Shown: piece by piece, positions 46,411 through 55,222 of the stretch
Position numbering within the stretch: the first letter of the stretch is position 1
Layout of the letters: each line of letters opens with the position of its first letter
From: Nitrobacter sp963807355
GTDB taxonomy: Bacteria > Pseudomonadota > Alphaproteobacteria > Rhizobiales > Xanthobacteraceae
Assembly (NCBI GenBank): GCA_963807355.1
Contig: CAWEBX010000029.1
Span: 1 to 64,000, forward strand
DNA: 64,000 bases
Direction: 5' to 3'
Position numbers and translations under genes: made by a program
Notes under the pieces: generated by a model
What the model was told of the DNA's origin: nothing
Databases searched by the model: none
The model's input: the letters and a program-made list of their open reading frames with translations, nothing else

Positions 46411-48462
46411 GTGGCTCCCGCTAAGAAGAAAACGGCCAAGAAACCTCGCATGAAAACCCGCAAGTCGCGTTCCGCCGCCACCGGCCGTAGCCCGGCAGCC
46501 AAAACGCGCAGCAGGACGGCGGTTAAGAAGACCACCAAACGCAAGAAGACGAGCGCGAAGGCGACAACGAAAGCGCGCGCGCCAAAGACGGCTAAAAAGG
46601 CGGCAAAGAAGAAGACAGTCAAGAAAACGATCAGGAAAACCGCAAGGAAAGCGGTTAAAAAGCAGCCGGCGACAAGAACCCCGAAAAAGGTCGCGACCAA
46701 GAAGACAGCGTCAAAAAAGGCGGCGCCGAAGAAAGCCGCGACGAAGAAAGTAACGCCGAAGAAAGCCGCACCGAAGAAAGCGACGCCAGAAAAAGCCGCG
46801 CCGAAGCGATCCGTCACCACGCGTCCGGTGAAAAAGCCAACGCCGCGATCGCCGGGCAAGGTTGGCGCCAAGGTCGATACGACCGCTGCATCGCTCCCCT
46901 CGAATCCGGCGTCATCGCGAGCTAATACGTTCTATATCACCACGGCGATCGTTTATCCGAACGGCGCGCCGCACATCGGCCACGCATACGAGGCCATTGC
47001 CACCGATGCGCTCGCGCGTTTCCAAAGGTTGGATGGCAAAGATGTGTTCTTCCTCACCGGGACCGACGAGCACGGCCAGAAAATGGTGCAGACCGCGCAG
47101 CGGGAAAACATATCGGCCCTTGAACTCGCCACGCGAAACGCCGAACTGCTTCGTAAATTGGATGAGACGCTGAACATCTCGTTCGATCGGTTCATTCGCA
47201 CTTCGGAACCCGCGCACCATAGCTCGGTCCAGGAAATCTGGAGGCGCATGGCAGCGAATGGCGATATCTACCTGTCGAGCTACGCCGGCTGGTATTCGGT
47301 ACGCGACGAAGCCTATTACGCAGAGGACGAGACGCTCGTCGGCGACGACAATGTGCGGCGCGGACCGCAGGGCACGCCGGTCGAGTGGGTCGAGGAAAAA
47401 AGCTATTTCTTCAAGCTATCGGCCTATCAGGACAGGCTGCTTGCGCTGTACGAAAGCCAGCCTGACTTCATAGGTCCGGATTCTCGCCGCAACGAAGTGG
47501 TCAGCTTCGTGAAAGGTGGCCTGAAGGATTTGTCGATCTCGCGCACCAACTTCGACTGGGGCATCAAGGTGCCCGACGATCCCGAGCATGTCATGTACGT
47601 CTGGGTCGATGCGCTGACCAATTACATCACGGGCGTCGGTTTTCCGGACGAGAACGACCGCAACTGGCACTATTGGCCGGCCGACGTGCACATTATCGGC
47701 AAGGACATCATCCGCTTTCACGCGGTCTACTGGCCTGCTTTTCTGATGTCTGCGGGCATTCCCTTGCAGAAGCGGGTGTATGCGCACGGCTTTTTATTCA
47801 ACCGCGGTGAGAAGATGTCGAAGTCGGTCGGCAATGTGGTCGATCCCTTCAGCCTCGCCGCGCAATACGGCGTCGATCAGATGCGCTATTTCTTCCTGCG
47901 CGAGGTGCCGTTCGGGCAGGACGGCAGCTACAATCACGAGGCGATCGTGGCGCGCATCAATGCAGACCTCGCCAACGACTTCGGCAACCTCGCGCAACGC
48001 TCGCTGTCGATGATCGCCAAGCAGCACGGCGGCGTTCTGCCGGAGCCCGGAGACTTCAGCGACGCCGATAAGACGATCCTCGCACAGGCGGACGGCATGA
48101 TCGCGATCACGCGCGAGGCGATGAATATGCAGCAAATTCACCAGGCGCTTAATGCAATCTGGTCTGTCGTCGCCGAAGCCAACCGCTATTTTGCGGGCGA
48201 GGCGCCCTGGGTCTTGGCCAAAACCAATCCGGTGCGGCAAAGGACGGTGTTGTATGTCACCGCCGAGGTGGTGCGCCAGATCGCGATTCTGGCCCAGCCC
48301 GCGATGCCTGTCGCCTGCGCAAAGTTGCTCGATATATTAGGTATCCCGCAAGGCGAACGAAGTTTTGCGATGCTTGGTGGTCAAATCCGGATCAAACCGG
48401 GCACGGCTTTGCCTGCGCCGGTGCCGGTGTTTCCGCGCTATGTCGAACCGTCCGCGGCCTGA
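46411..48462 (+). CDS. metG: Methionyl-tRNA synthetase with a long Lys/Ala-rich N-terminal extension
   Basis: 683 residues. The catalytic core begins at about residue 172 with NTFYITTAIVYPNGAPHIGH (HIGH motif), FLTGTDEHGQKMVQTAQREN, and KMSKS in NRGEKMSKSVGNVVDP, which is standard type-2 MetRS without a zinc-binding domain of the longer form. The first roughly 170 residues are KKxAxKK-type repeats (KKAAPKKAATKKVTPKKAAP and similar), very like histone H1 tails, with no aromatic residues until residue 173. The start GTG (46411) has AAGGAA six bases upstream. It could be an RNA- or nucleoid-binding tether. The gene follows holB by 56 bases. Confidence 0.9.
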   Translation: MAPAKKKTAKKPRMKTRKSRSAATGRSPAAKTRSRTAVKKTTKRKKTSAKATTKARAPKTAKKAAKKKTVKKTIRKTARKAVKKQPATRTPKKVATKKTASKKAAPKKAATKKVTPKKAAPKKATPEKAAPKRSVTTRPVKKPTPRSPGKVGAKVDTTAASLPSNPASSRANTFYITTAIVYPNGAPHIGHAYEAIATDALARFQRLDGKDVFFLTGTDEHGQKMVQTAQRENISALELATRNAELLRKLDETLNISFDRFIRTSEPAHHSSVQEIWRRMAANGDIYLSSYAGWYSVRDEAYYAEDETLVGDDNVRRGPQGTPVEWVEEKSYFFKLSAYQDRLLALYESQPDFIGPDSRRNEVVSFVKGGLKDLSISRTNFDWGIKVPDDPEHVMYVWVDALTNYITGVGFPDENDRNWHYWPADVHIIGKDIIRFHAVYWPAFLMSAGIPLQKRVYAHGFLFNRGEKMSKSVGNVVDPFSLAAQYGVDQMRYFFLREVPFGQDGSYNHEAIVARINADLANDFGNLAQRSLSMIAKQHGGVLPEPGDFSDADKTILAQADGMIAITREAMNMQQIHQALNAIWSVVAEANRYFAGEAPWVLAKTNPVRQRTVLYVTAEVVRQIAILAQPAMPVACAKLLDILGIPQGERSFAMLGGQIRIKPGTALPAPVPVFPRYVEPSAA

Positions 48463-48698
48463 ACGGTTTACGCTTATGCTGGTCGACAGTCAGCGTGGTG
48501 GCTGTTGCACCCGGAGCCTGGACTTGTGGGCGCAATGAGACGGTTGCTAGTCAGGATGTCGCGTGATGGCGAATTACACCGTTTCATCCTTCGACATGAA
48601 GTGTGCGTACCGATAGACTAACGCTTCCGGCCCGATTTCTGATCATCTTAGCTCCTTGCGGCTACGATGAACCAGAAATCCTTCCTTCGGAAAGTCCC
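48463..48698. other. Intergenic after metG, no gene seen
   Basis: 236 bases without a plausible frame. It begins the segment that separates metG from tatD. Confidence 0.4.
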
Positions 48699-49025
48699 TC
48701 AATCTATCCAGGGTAACCGGTCGTTATCAGTCGTAGCCGCCAAAGGGCGCGAACAATAGCTGCCGCTACAAGCGTAGCTGTTCCGAATGACGCTGTCACC
48801 ATACGCCATGGTTGGGTAGCGATAAGCGGAACAGCCCCAGCTGTCGCAGCGATAACCATAGCCGCCGGTGCGCCAGCCGACCCCACGCACTTCGATGGTG
48901 TTTTGATGAATCATTGATTTCATCGTCGTCATTTGTGTCGGCATCGGCCCGGCCTGGGCGCTCACGCCGAGCATAGCGATGGTTGCAGCAAAAATAGCGG
49001 TGCGAAGAGAACTCGAAGACTTCAT
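48699..49025 (-). CDS. Small secreted protein, Tyr/Gly/Cys-rich
   Basis: 108 residues from ATG 49025. Signal peptide SSSLRTAIFAATIAMLGVSA, cleavage AQA-G. The mature protein has Met/Thr-rich start (PMPTQMTTMKSMIHQNT), then GVGWRTGGYGYRCDSWGCSA and YACSGSYCS, with four Cys. Opposite orientation to metG. Family not recognised. The upstream start at 49103 was rejected since it adds Arg-rich sequence before the signal peptide. Confidence 0.65.
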   Translation of the reverse strand: MKSSSSLRTAIFAATIAMLGVSAQAGPMPTQMTTMKSMIHQNTIEVRGVGWRTGGYGYRCDSWGCSAYRYPTMAYGDSVIRNSYACSGSYCSRPLAATTDNDRLPWID

Positions 49026-49727
49026 GTTCCATCTCCGTGCGTATGCGGCGGCGCTTTGGCGCCGCCGGCGCCGGCCTATTGAAGGCCGACGGTTCCAGGC
49101 CATGCTGATCCTGAAAATAAATCTGTGCTATGTGCTATTTTGTCGCAAAACTGTCATTTAGGGTCACGTTAGGGCTCAGCTCGACCCGATTATTGTGGCC
49201 GCAGATTTGGCTCCGCCTGCCGCACCGAAAAATCTGGCGGATCGGATCGCGCACCGCGGCAGACCCAGGCTGATGGCGGGTTCGCGCGCGAACCTTCACC
49301 TAACCACGAGAACAAGCTTGGTAGACGGGGAGGGCGTTCCTGGATCGCTTGCCGGCCGCTGATTACCTGTCCGAGTCGAGAGTTGGCGAGCTACCCGGCG
49401 GCGAGATTGAGTTCAAATGAAGCGGCTGAAGAGCGCGGATTGAAGTTGGCAGTGCCCTGTCAAAAGATGATGCGGGACTGTCAGAGCTCCTCGCGCGCGA
49501 GGAGCGAAAATTTTTAAGAAATCTCCAAATTCACTATGGTTTGGCGACTTCCTGCAATTATCGCCACCCCGGAAGTGTGGGATTGGAATGACACACTCGC
49601 CTTCTTTCTGATCCCCTCGCTCTGAGGCTTTGCCGTGTAACAAGCGTGTCATATGCGACTGAAATAACGCCCCCGGTTTCAGCGGGTTCCAGAACAATGG
49701 ATCTCGGAAAAAGGGGGCAAAGCAATA
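49026..49727. other. Intergenic region with terminator-like palindrome; possible degraded coding remnant
   Basis: Contains two open stretches near 49,199-49,360 and 49,349-49,420 with ends such as YLSESRVGELPGGEIEFK before TGA; they look like fragments of lost genes, but no family was recognised. A perfect hairpin lies at 49,486-49,505. The following A/T-rich stretch (49,506-49,560) is a plausible promoter region for the porin. Confidence 0.4.
49486..49515. terminator. 20-bp perfect palindrome followed by A/T run
   Basis: GCTCCTCGCGCGCGAGGAGC at 49486-49505 is self-complementary over all 20 bases, followed by GAAAATTTTT. This is the form of an intrinsic terminator on the plus strand; no intact gene ends immediately upstream. 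Confidence 0.5.
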
Positions 49728-51223
49728 ATGATAAAGAGTTTCAGCGCAGCAATTTCCAGCTTGGGCTTAGTGCTCGGCGCTTCCATTTTCTCCCAGGCCA
49801 GCGCCCAAGAATTGGACCTGTACGTCGATACGGTTACCAAACAGGTTTATACGGCGCCCGGGAAAAACCGGGTGAAAATGGGTACTTTTCAGCAGGTGCA
49901 GAAAGATTCAGGCCGGCAGGCAAAGAAAAGACTCAGGTCAGCCGGCACAAGTATCAGCAGGCACAGAAAGAACCGGGGCCAAGCTTCGTCCACGAACCGC
50001 TGCCTGTAAAAGCCACGGAAGAACACTGGTACGACAAAATTCACATGCGAGGCTATACGCAAATCCGCACCGGTACCACCGTGAGTGGAGACAATGATGC
50101 AGTCGTCTACTGGCCTGATAAATCGGTCGGCGAAAACACCAATTTCTTGATCAGGCGGGCACGTCTGATTTTCTACGGTGATGTGACCGATAATCTTTAT
50201 CTGTATTTCCAGCCTGATTTTGCCAACACGCCGACTGGCTCCACCACAGGCAATTTCGGTCAGTTAAGAGATGCCTACGCCGATATTTCCTTCGATGACA
50301 AAAAGGAATTTCGTGTCAGGCTCGGGCAATCAAAAATCCCATTCAGTTTTGAGAACATGCAATCCAGCCAAAATCGTCTTACACTTGACCGTGCTGACGG
50401 TATCAACACGTGCTGTCGGGATGAGCGTGACATCGGTGCATTCTTCTATTGGGCCCCAGCTGAAATACGCCAGCGGTTCAAAGACCTGGTGGCGAACAAT
50501 CTGAAGGGATCGGGCGACTACGGCGTGTTCGCCTTCGGCGTCTACAATGGACAGGGCGCCAACCGCGTCGAGTTAAATAACGACATGCATATGGTGGCCC
50601 GCGTCACCTACCCCTATCAATTCAGCAACGGTCAAATTTTTGAAGCAGGCGTAGAGGCCTTACACGGGCGCTTCGTTACATCGAACGGCCCTGTAAACGG
50701 AATTACTCCGGTCATGGTCGCGCCCGCGCAAGGATTTGTCGATGAGCGTGTCGCGGTGCATGCTGTCCTTTATCCGCAGCCCTTCGGGTTGCAGGCAGAA
50801 TGGAACTGGGGACGGGGACCTCAGTTAAACGATCCCTCAGAGGTTGATTACGGACTCTCCGCTGAACGGTGGGTATGTCCAGGCCACATACAAATACGAT
50901 AGTGGACCTTGGGGAATCATGTTCCCGTTCGTCAAATGGCAATACTACGAGGGCGGTCAGGAATTCCGAGCGCAACGCCCCGAGAAACCTCGTCAATGAT
51001 TGGGAGTTTGGCGTTGAATGGCAAGTTACCAAAGCAATTGAGCTCACAGCTGAGTATCACATGATGAAATTGTACCGACGTCCTGAATGCCCCTTACAAC
51101 CAATTCAGGGCTGATGATCATGAACCGCAGTGGACATATGTCTCGTTCAGCATTGCTGATCGAAGCTGCTCGGCTGCAGTCGCCGCCGAGCGGATCGAGG
51201 GCCTGCCAGACGCTCGAACCTCA
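49728..51223 (+). CDS. Phosphate-selective (OprO/OprP-like) porin, four frameshifts
   Basis: Outer-membrane beta-barrel porin. Signal peptide AISSLGLVLGASIFSQASAQ; barrel strands include YDKIHMRGYTQIRTGTTVSG, RRARLIFYGDVTDNLYLYFQ, FRVRLGQSKIPFSFENMQS and ELTAEYHMMK. Reading frame changes near 49,905 (-1), 50,865 (+1), 50,985 (+1) and 51,070 (+1). The net correction makes 498 codons, so it may be an intact gene with errors; decay is equally possible, since the end after NQFRADD no longer resembles a barrel. It looks visibly more A/T-rich than its surroundings, suggesting later acquisition. The substrate is unproven. Confidence 0.7.
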
Positions 51224-51452
51224 TAGACCGCGGCGCCGTCAGGGTCGAACGGAACAGGGATCAGAATGGCCGGACGCGCTTTGACCATCTGCCAAGCCGC
51301 AGATGACGTTATTCGTACGAAGATACATATGCAAGTCGCGTTCACTGCGCTCGGCACAAATCCTGTCCTCACGAATTGTCAGCTCGCGGTCGCCGGCGCC
51401 AACGAAATGATTTACTGACGTCGCGGTTACTTGCCCACCCACGGAGGTCTAT

Positions 51453-51719
51453 ATGTTTTTGAAGAAAATTCTAGGATTGGCCGCTCTCGGCGCGCTTCTG
51501 ATTGTCGCGGCTCCCGCGCAGCAGTCGCAGGCAAATCCGCTCGGCCCCGGAATTGCTATCGGACAAAGCGACGCCGGCAAGCTGACAACCAACGTGCACC
51601 ACATCAATGGGCAACCTCACCGTCACCACCATCACAACCGCCATTGGCAGAACCATCACCATCATCACCACCATTGGCAAACCCATCACCATCACCAGCA
51701 CAAGATTCATGGCCACTAG
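51453..51719 (+). CDS. Small secreted histidine-rich protein
   Basis: 88 residues. Signal peptide MFLKKILGLAALGALLIVAA with cleavage near PAQQ/SQA. The last 40 residues are nearly half His, in runs such as HRHHHHNRHW, HHHHHHHW and HHHHQHKIHGH. Such sequences usually bind Zn, Ni or Cu. Relatives with this type of N-terminus exist in Bradyrhizobium. Its neighbours are a porin and, further on, a CDF-type transporter, compatible with metal handling, but no experiment supports this. SD-like GGAGG at about 51,445. Confidence 0.8.
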   Translation: MFLKKILGLAALGALLIVAAPAQQSQANPLGPGIAIGQSDAGKLTTNVHHINGQPHRHHHHNRHWQNHHHHHHHWQTHHHHQHKIHGH

Positions 51720-52249
51720 CGCCGATCCCAGTCGGAGCCCATGGCACAGCCAGCTCCGCACAAGGTCGAGCAGGCCCATTGTGCGGGCCTGTTTCTTTAA
51801 CGTTGCGCGCCTCCGAACTACCCGGTCTGTGTTGGGCAGAATTAGTGAGGTGCATGTTCGGCAGCGCGCCGCAAGGTGCCGCTTCCAAAACCCGTCGCCG
51901 TCGAACTGACGCAGTGGAAATTGCGCTTCAGAAAAAAGACGGCCGGCACTGGCTCGTATTTCCGAATGGTCGCAGCTACGATCATTCACGCCCTACGGAC
52001 GAACAGGGATAAAGTGCGAGCTGGCAGTTCTATGAGAGGCCGAGCGTCCGCACCCTTATGATGAACGATATCGCGACGGTGCCCGCACGGTGGGCGTCTT
52101 CAACTGCTTCGATAATCGGAGGCGCGGTCGAGAAGCGACGGCAAACTTGAAATTTGCTGTTGCCAACGACTATACGTCCAGTGCGTTGTACGCCCCAGAG
52201 ACAAAAAATCACGGGCGGCGAGGACCTGAGACCTGGAGAAGGAGTTCTT
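51720..52249. other. Intergenic region without a recognised gene
   Basis: 530 bases. Open frames at 51,876-52,061 and 51,720-52,012 (ending VFPNGRSYDHSRPTDEQG) are short and not recognised. Located between the His-rich gene and the DUF1259 gene, so it may include the latter's promoter. Confidence 0.35.
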
Positions 52250-53152
52250 ATGCGAAACGCGCTTTCAACGCTGTTTGGCCTCAGCGCTTTTTTTATGGTG
52301 GTGAATGGAAGCACTTACGCGCAAGATCAAGGCGTAGACTGGAGGCAAATCGATGAGATACTTGGTCGGAAGCCGGCCGTAACCGAAGACGTGCATCGTT
52401 ATGGCTTCCCTCGAACCGATTTGACGGTGACCCTTGACGGCGTGACCATCAAGCCAGCCTTAGCGCTCGGCGGCTGGATCGCTTTTAAGCAAGCTCACGA
52501 GGGCGCTATGGCGATGGGAGACCTCGTATTGCTGGAAAGTGAAATCAATCCAGTCATGTTGAAGATGATCGCTGGCGGGCTCGAGATCACGGCCATCCAT
52601 AATCATCTGCTCCGGGCGGGCCCCGCGACGTTCTACATGCATGTGGCCGGGCATGGAGACCCCGCCAAACTCGCCACCGTGCTCCATGACGCGCTTGCCG
52701 AAAGTAAAACCCCGCTTCAGGTTATTCCGTCGTCAAATCCGCCTTCGGCTGTCGACCTTGATACCGCGCAGCTAGACCAAATTATCGGCACGAAGGGTAA
52801 GACCAATGGTGGCGTCTATCAGTTCAATGTGCCGCGACGTGATCCTGTCAGCGAAGGTGGCATGACGTTGACGCCGGCCGGGCCGATGGGTGTAGCGATC
52901 GGCATCAACTTTCAACCTACAGGCGGGGGGAAGGCTGCCATTACCGGCGACTTCGTCCTATGGGGCGACGAGGTCAATCCGGTAGTAGTGGCGCTGCGTA
53001 CGCACGGCATTGAGGTCACGGCGCTTCACAGCCATATGCTGGATGAGCAGCCGAGGCTCTTCTTCATGCACTTTTGGGCCAATGACGATGCAATCAAGCT
53101 CGCCAAAGGCCTACGCGCAGCACTCGACAAGACCTCAGGCACAAAAAACTAA
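52250..53152 (+). CDS. DUF1259 (LppY/LpqO-like) secreted protein with two repeats
   Basis: 300 residues with a signal peptide (LSTLFGLSAFFMVVNGSTYA). Two tandem copies of the domain: residues about 40-160 with HRYGFPRTDLTVTLDGV, GDLVLLESEINPVMLKMIAG, LEITAIHNHLL; and about 180-290 with QFNVPRRDPVSEGGMTLTP, GDFVLWGDEVNPVVVALRTH, GIEVTALHSHML. The domains share the pattern NPVxxxL...GIEVTAxHxHxL, so the protein is a duplication. The start ATG 52250 has GAAGGAG in front. The function of the family is unknown. Confidence 0.85.
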   Translation: MRNALSTLFGLSAFFMVVNGSTYAQDQGVDWRQIDEILGRKPAVTEDVHRYGFPRTDLTVTLDGVTIKPALALGGWIAFKQAHEGAMAMGDLVLLESEINPVMLKMIAGGLEITAIHNHLLRAGPATFYMHVAGHGDPAKLATVLHDALAESKTPLQVIPSSNPPSAVDLDTAQLDQIIGTKGKTNGGVYQFNVPRRDPVSEGGMTLTPAGPMGVAIGINFQPTGGGKAAITGDFVLWGDEVNPVVVALRTHGIEVTALHSHMLDEQPRLFFMHFWANDDAIKLAKGLRAALDKTSGTKN

Positions 53153-53581
53153 GGCGATTAAAGTGAAGGCGTGGCTCTTTAAACCGGTCACAATTGCCTA
53201 CAGTGAAGCTGTAATGGTCGCGATATTGGGTTTAACGGTCAATATCGCCAGCGCATGACTCCTTCAAGACACTCACCACCATGGAAGCGATCATTCGCAT
53301 CCCGTGCTCTTGGATGCCGGCGTGGACAATGCAAGCAACACTCGAAGTTTTCGTTAAACAGTTGAATTTACTACAGAATGAAATGACGATCCCGGCAGGA
53401 TTAGAACCTGCAATCCGCGGAGTAGAAATCCGTTTCTCGCGCGGAATAAACGATGCAGCCCTTGACCTCGCGGCCTGTTGAAGGCACCTGTTGGCTGACT
53501 GGCGTTGTAGCCCCGTTTGTAGCCCGGCCAGAATCCCAACTGTCTCATGCCGTCTCCCGAGGGATCCTTCGGTTGCCTGAA
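53153..53581. other. Gap before tatD holding a tRNA 3' remnant
   Basis: No protein gene recognised; minus-strand frames here are shadows of the tatD region. Holds the tRNA-like fragment at 53,388-53,447, described separately, and ends 131 bases further at the tatD start. Confidence 0.45.
53388..53447 (-). tRNA. tRNA 3' fragment, apparently tRNA-Arg(TCT), 5' half missing
   Basis: On the minus strand the T arm is GCAGGTTCTAATCCTGC (perfect 5-bp stem, 53395-53411) and upstream of it is an anticodon arm CGGATTTCTACTCCG with anticodon TCT. The D arm and 5' acceptor strand cannot be found, and the end does not encode CCA. This is the typical remnant left at the distal end of an element integrated in a tRNA gene. 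The T loop has T instead of the usual purine at position 57, so it may derive from a mobile element's tRNA. Confidence 0.4.
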
Positions 53582-54373
53582 ATGCTTGTCGACAGTCACT
53601 GCCATCTGGATTTTCCCGATTTCGCCGATGAGCTCGACGGAATTGTTTCGCGCGCGGAAGCGGCGGGGATTCGCCGCATGGTGACGATTTCGACGCGGGT
53701 GAGGGAGCAAGCGAAGCTGCTCGCAATCGCGGAGCGGTTTCCGAGTGTCTATTGCTCGGTCGGCACCCATCCGCATCATGCCGACGAAGAGGACGGCATT
53801 TCTATCGACGAACTCATCGCGCTAACACAACATCCAAAAGTCGTCGCGCTGGGGGAGGCGGGACTTGACTATTTCTACGAGCACGGCTCGCATGAGGCGC
53901 AGGCGCGGGGATTCCGCACTCACATCGCCGCCGCGCGCGAGACCGGTTTACCCCTGGTGATCCACACCCGGGAGGCAGACGAAAATTGCGGTCACATCCT
54001 CGAGGAGGAAATGACGAAGGGTGCGTTTCGGGCGGTGCTGCATTGTTACACCGGTGGCCGCGAGCTCGCAATGAAGGCGGTCGCGCTCGGATTGTATATC
54101 GGCTTCACTGGAATTTTGACCTTCAAGAAATCCGATGCGTTGCGAGCGCTCGCTGCGGAGTTGCCGGAAGAGCGCATTCTCGTCGAGACCGATGCACCGT
54201 ATCTTGCGCCTGGCAAGTTTCGTGGCAAACGCAACGAACCTTCTTATGTCGTGGAGACAGCGAAGGTGCTGGCAGACGCGCGCGGCGTTTCGCTCGACAA
54301 AATTTCGCGACAGACCACCGAGAATTTCTTTCAGCTATTCTCCAAGGTACCGCACTTGGACGCAGCCGCATGA
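53582..54373 (+). CDS. tatD: TatD-family 3'-5' DNase
   Basis: 263 residues. Metal-binding signature DSHCHLDFPDFADEL at the N-terminus, EAGLDYFYEHGSHEAQARGF, PLVIHTREADENCG, LHCYTGG, and LVETDAPYLAP near the C-terminus. The Met at 53582 is chosen because upstream codons do not match the family start MLVDSHCHL. The TGA (54371-54373) overlaps the next ATG at 54370. In related genomes tatD directly follows metG, so the 5 kb before it is an insertion. Confidence 0.93.
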   Translation: MLVDSHCHLDFPDFADELDGIVSRAEAAGIRRMVTISTRVREQAKLLAIAERFPSVYCSVGTHPHHADEEDGISIDELIALTQHPKVVALGEAGLDYFYEHGSHEAQARGFRTHIAAARETGLPLVIHTREADENCGHILEEEMTKGAFRAVLHCYTGGRELAMKAVALGLYIGFTGILTFKKSDALRALAAELPEERILVETDAPYLAPGKFRGKRNEPSYVVETAKVLADARGVSLDKISRQTTENFFQLFSKVPHLDAAA

Positions 54374-55173
54374 CGCTGACGCTGACCATTCTCGGCTGCG
54401 GTTCGTCCGCCGGCGTGCCGCGTCCGGCATTGGGCTGGGGTGCCTGCGATCCCGCCAATCCGAAGAACCGTCGTCGCCGCTGTTCGCTGATGATGGAGCG
54501 CGCATCGGAGCAGGGGACAACGCGCGTCCTGATCGACACCTCGCCCGACCTGCGCGAGCAATTGATCGATGCCAATGTCGATCATATCGATGCGGTGTTT
54601 CTGACGCACGAACACGCCGACCAGACTCACGGAATCGATGATCTGCGCTCCGTCGTACTGCATCAGCGCCGCCGGATTCCGGTCTATCTTAATCAATCGA
54701 CGTCCAAGGATATCCTGTCGCGTTTTTCATACTGCTTCGTATCGCCCGAAGGCAGCGGCTATCCGCCGATCCTGGACAGCCATTCCATCGAGGCGGGCGA
54801 AAGCCAAACGATTGACGGCAAGGGCGGCGCGCTCACTCTATCGGCCTTTCTTGTGCAACATGGCAATATCCCGGCGCTGGGCTATCGGATCGGCAACGCT
54901 GCCTATACGCCTGACGTGCATGATATTCCGCATGAAAGTTGGCAGGCGCTGGAAAACCTCAATCTGTGGATTATCGACGGCCTGCGCTACGCGCAGCATC
55001 CCAGTCATTTCAGCGTCGCGGATGCGTTGTCGTGGATCGACCGCTTCAAGCCCAGGCGTGCCGTGATCACCAACATGCACTCCGATCTGGATTATGAGGT
55101 CCTGCGGCGCGAGCTTCCAGAAAATGTCGCACCGGCCTACGACGGGATGCAGCTAGCGATCGATCCGGCCTGA
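54370..55173 (+). CDS. PhnP-like MBL-fold phosphodiesterase
   Basis: 267 residues. Metallo-beta-lactamase fold: LTILGCGSSAGVPRPALGWG, TPDLREQ-like strand DTSPDLREQLIDANVDHIDA and metal motif FLTHEHADQTHGIDD, with GYRIGNAAYTPDVHDIP and a C-terminal HMHSD-type NMHSDLDYEV. It is cotranscribed with tatD through an ATGA overlap. The PhnP-like group cleaves cyclic phosphodiesters; exact substrate unknown. Confidence 0.88.
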   Translation: MTLTLTILGCGSSAGVPRPALGWGACDPANPKNRRRRCSLMMERASEQGTTRVLIDTSPDLREQLIDANVDHIDAVFLTHEHADQTHGIDDLRSVVLHQRRRIPVYLNQSTSKDILSRFSYCFVSPEGSGYPPILDSHSIEAGESQTIDGKGGALTLSAFLVQHGNIPALGYRIGNAAYTPDVHDIPHESWQALENLNLWIIDGLRYAQHPSHFSVADALSWIDRFKPRRAVITNMHSDLDYEVLRRELPENVAPAYDGMQLAIDPA

Positions 55174-55222
55174 TGGATCGATCGGCTGAGATCTGGGACG
55201 CCAACCAATTCTGCTGAGGTGT

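Noticed and set aside
46395..46871. Minus-strand Phe/Val/Leu-rich frame as a membrane protein
   Set aside because: It is the exact antisense of the Lys/Ala repeat part of metG, whose codon pattern forces hydrophobic residues on the other strand.
53388..53490. Complete tRNA gene
   Set aside because: No D arm or 5' acceptor strand complementary to the 3' end CGGGATC was found upstream.
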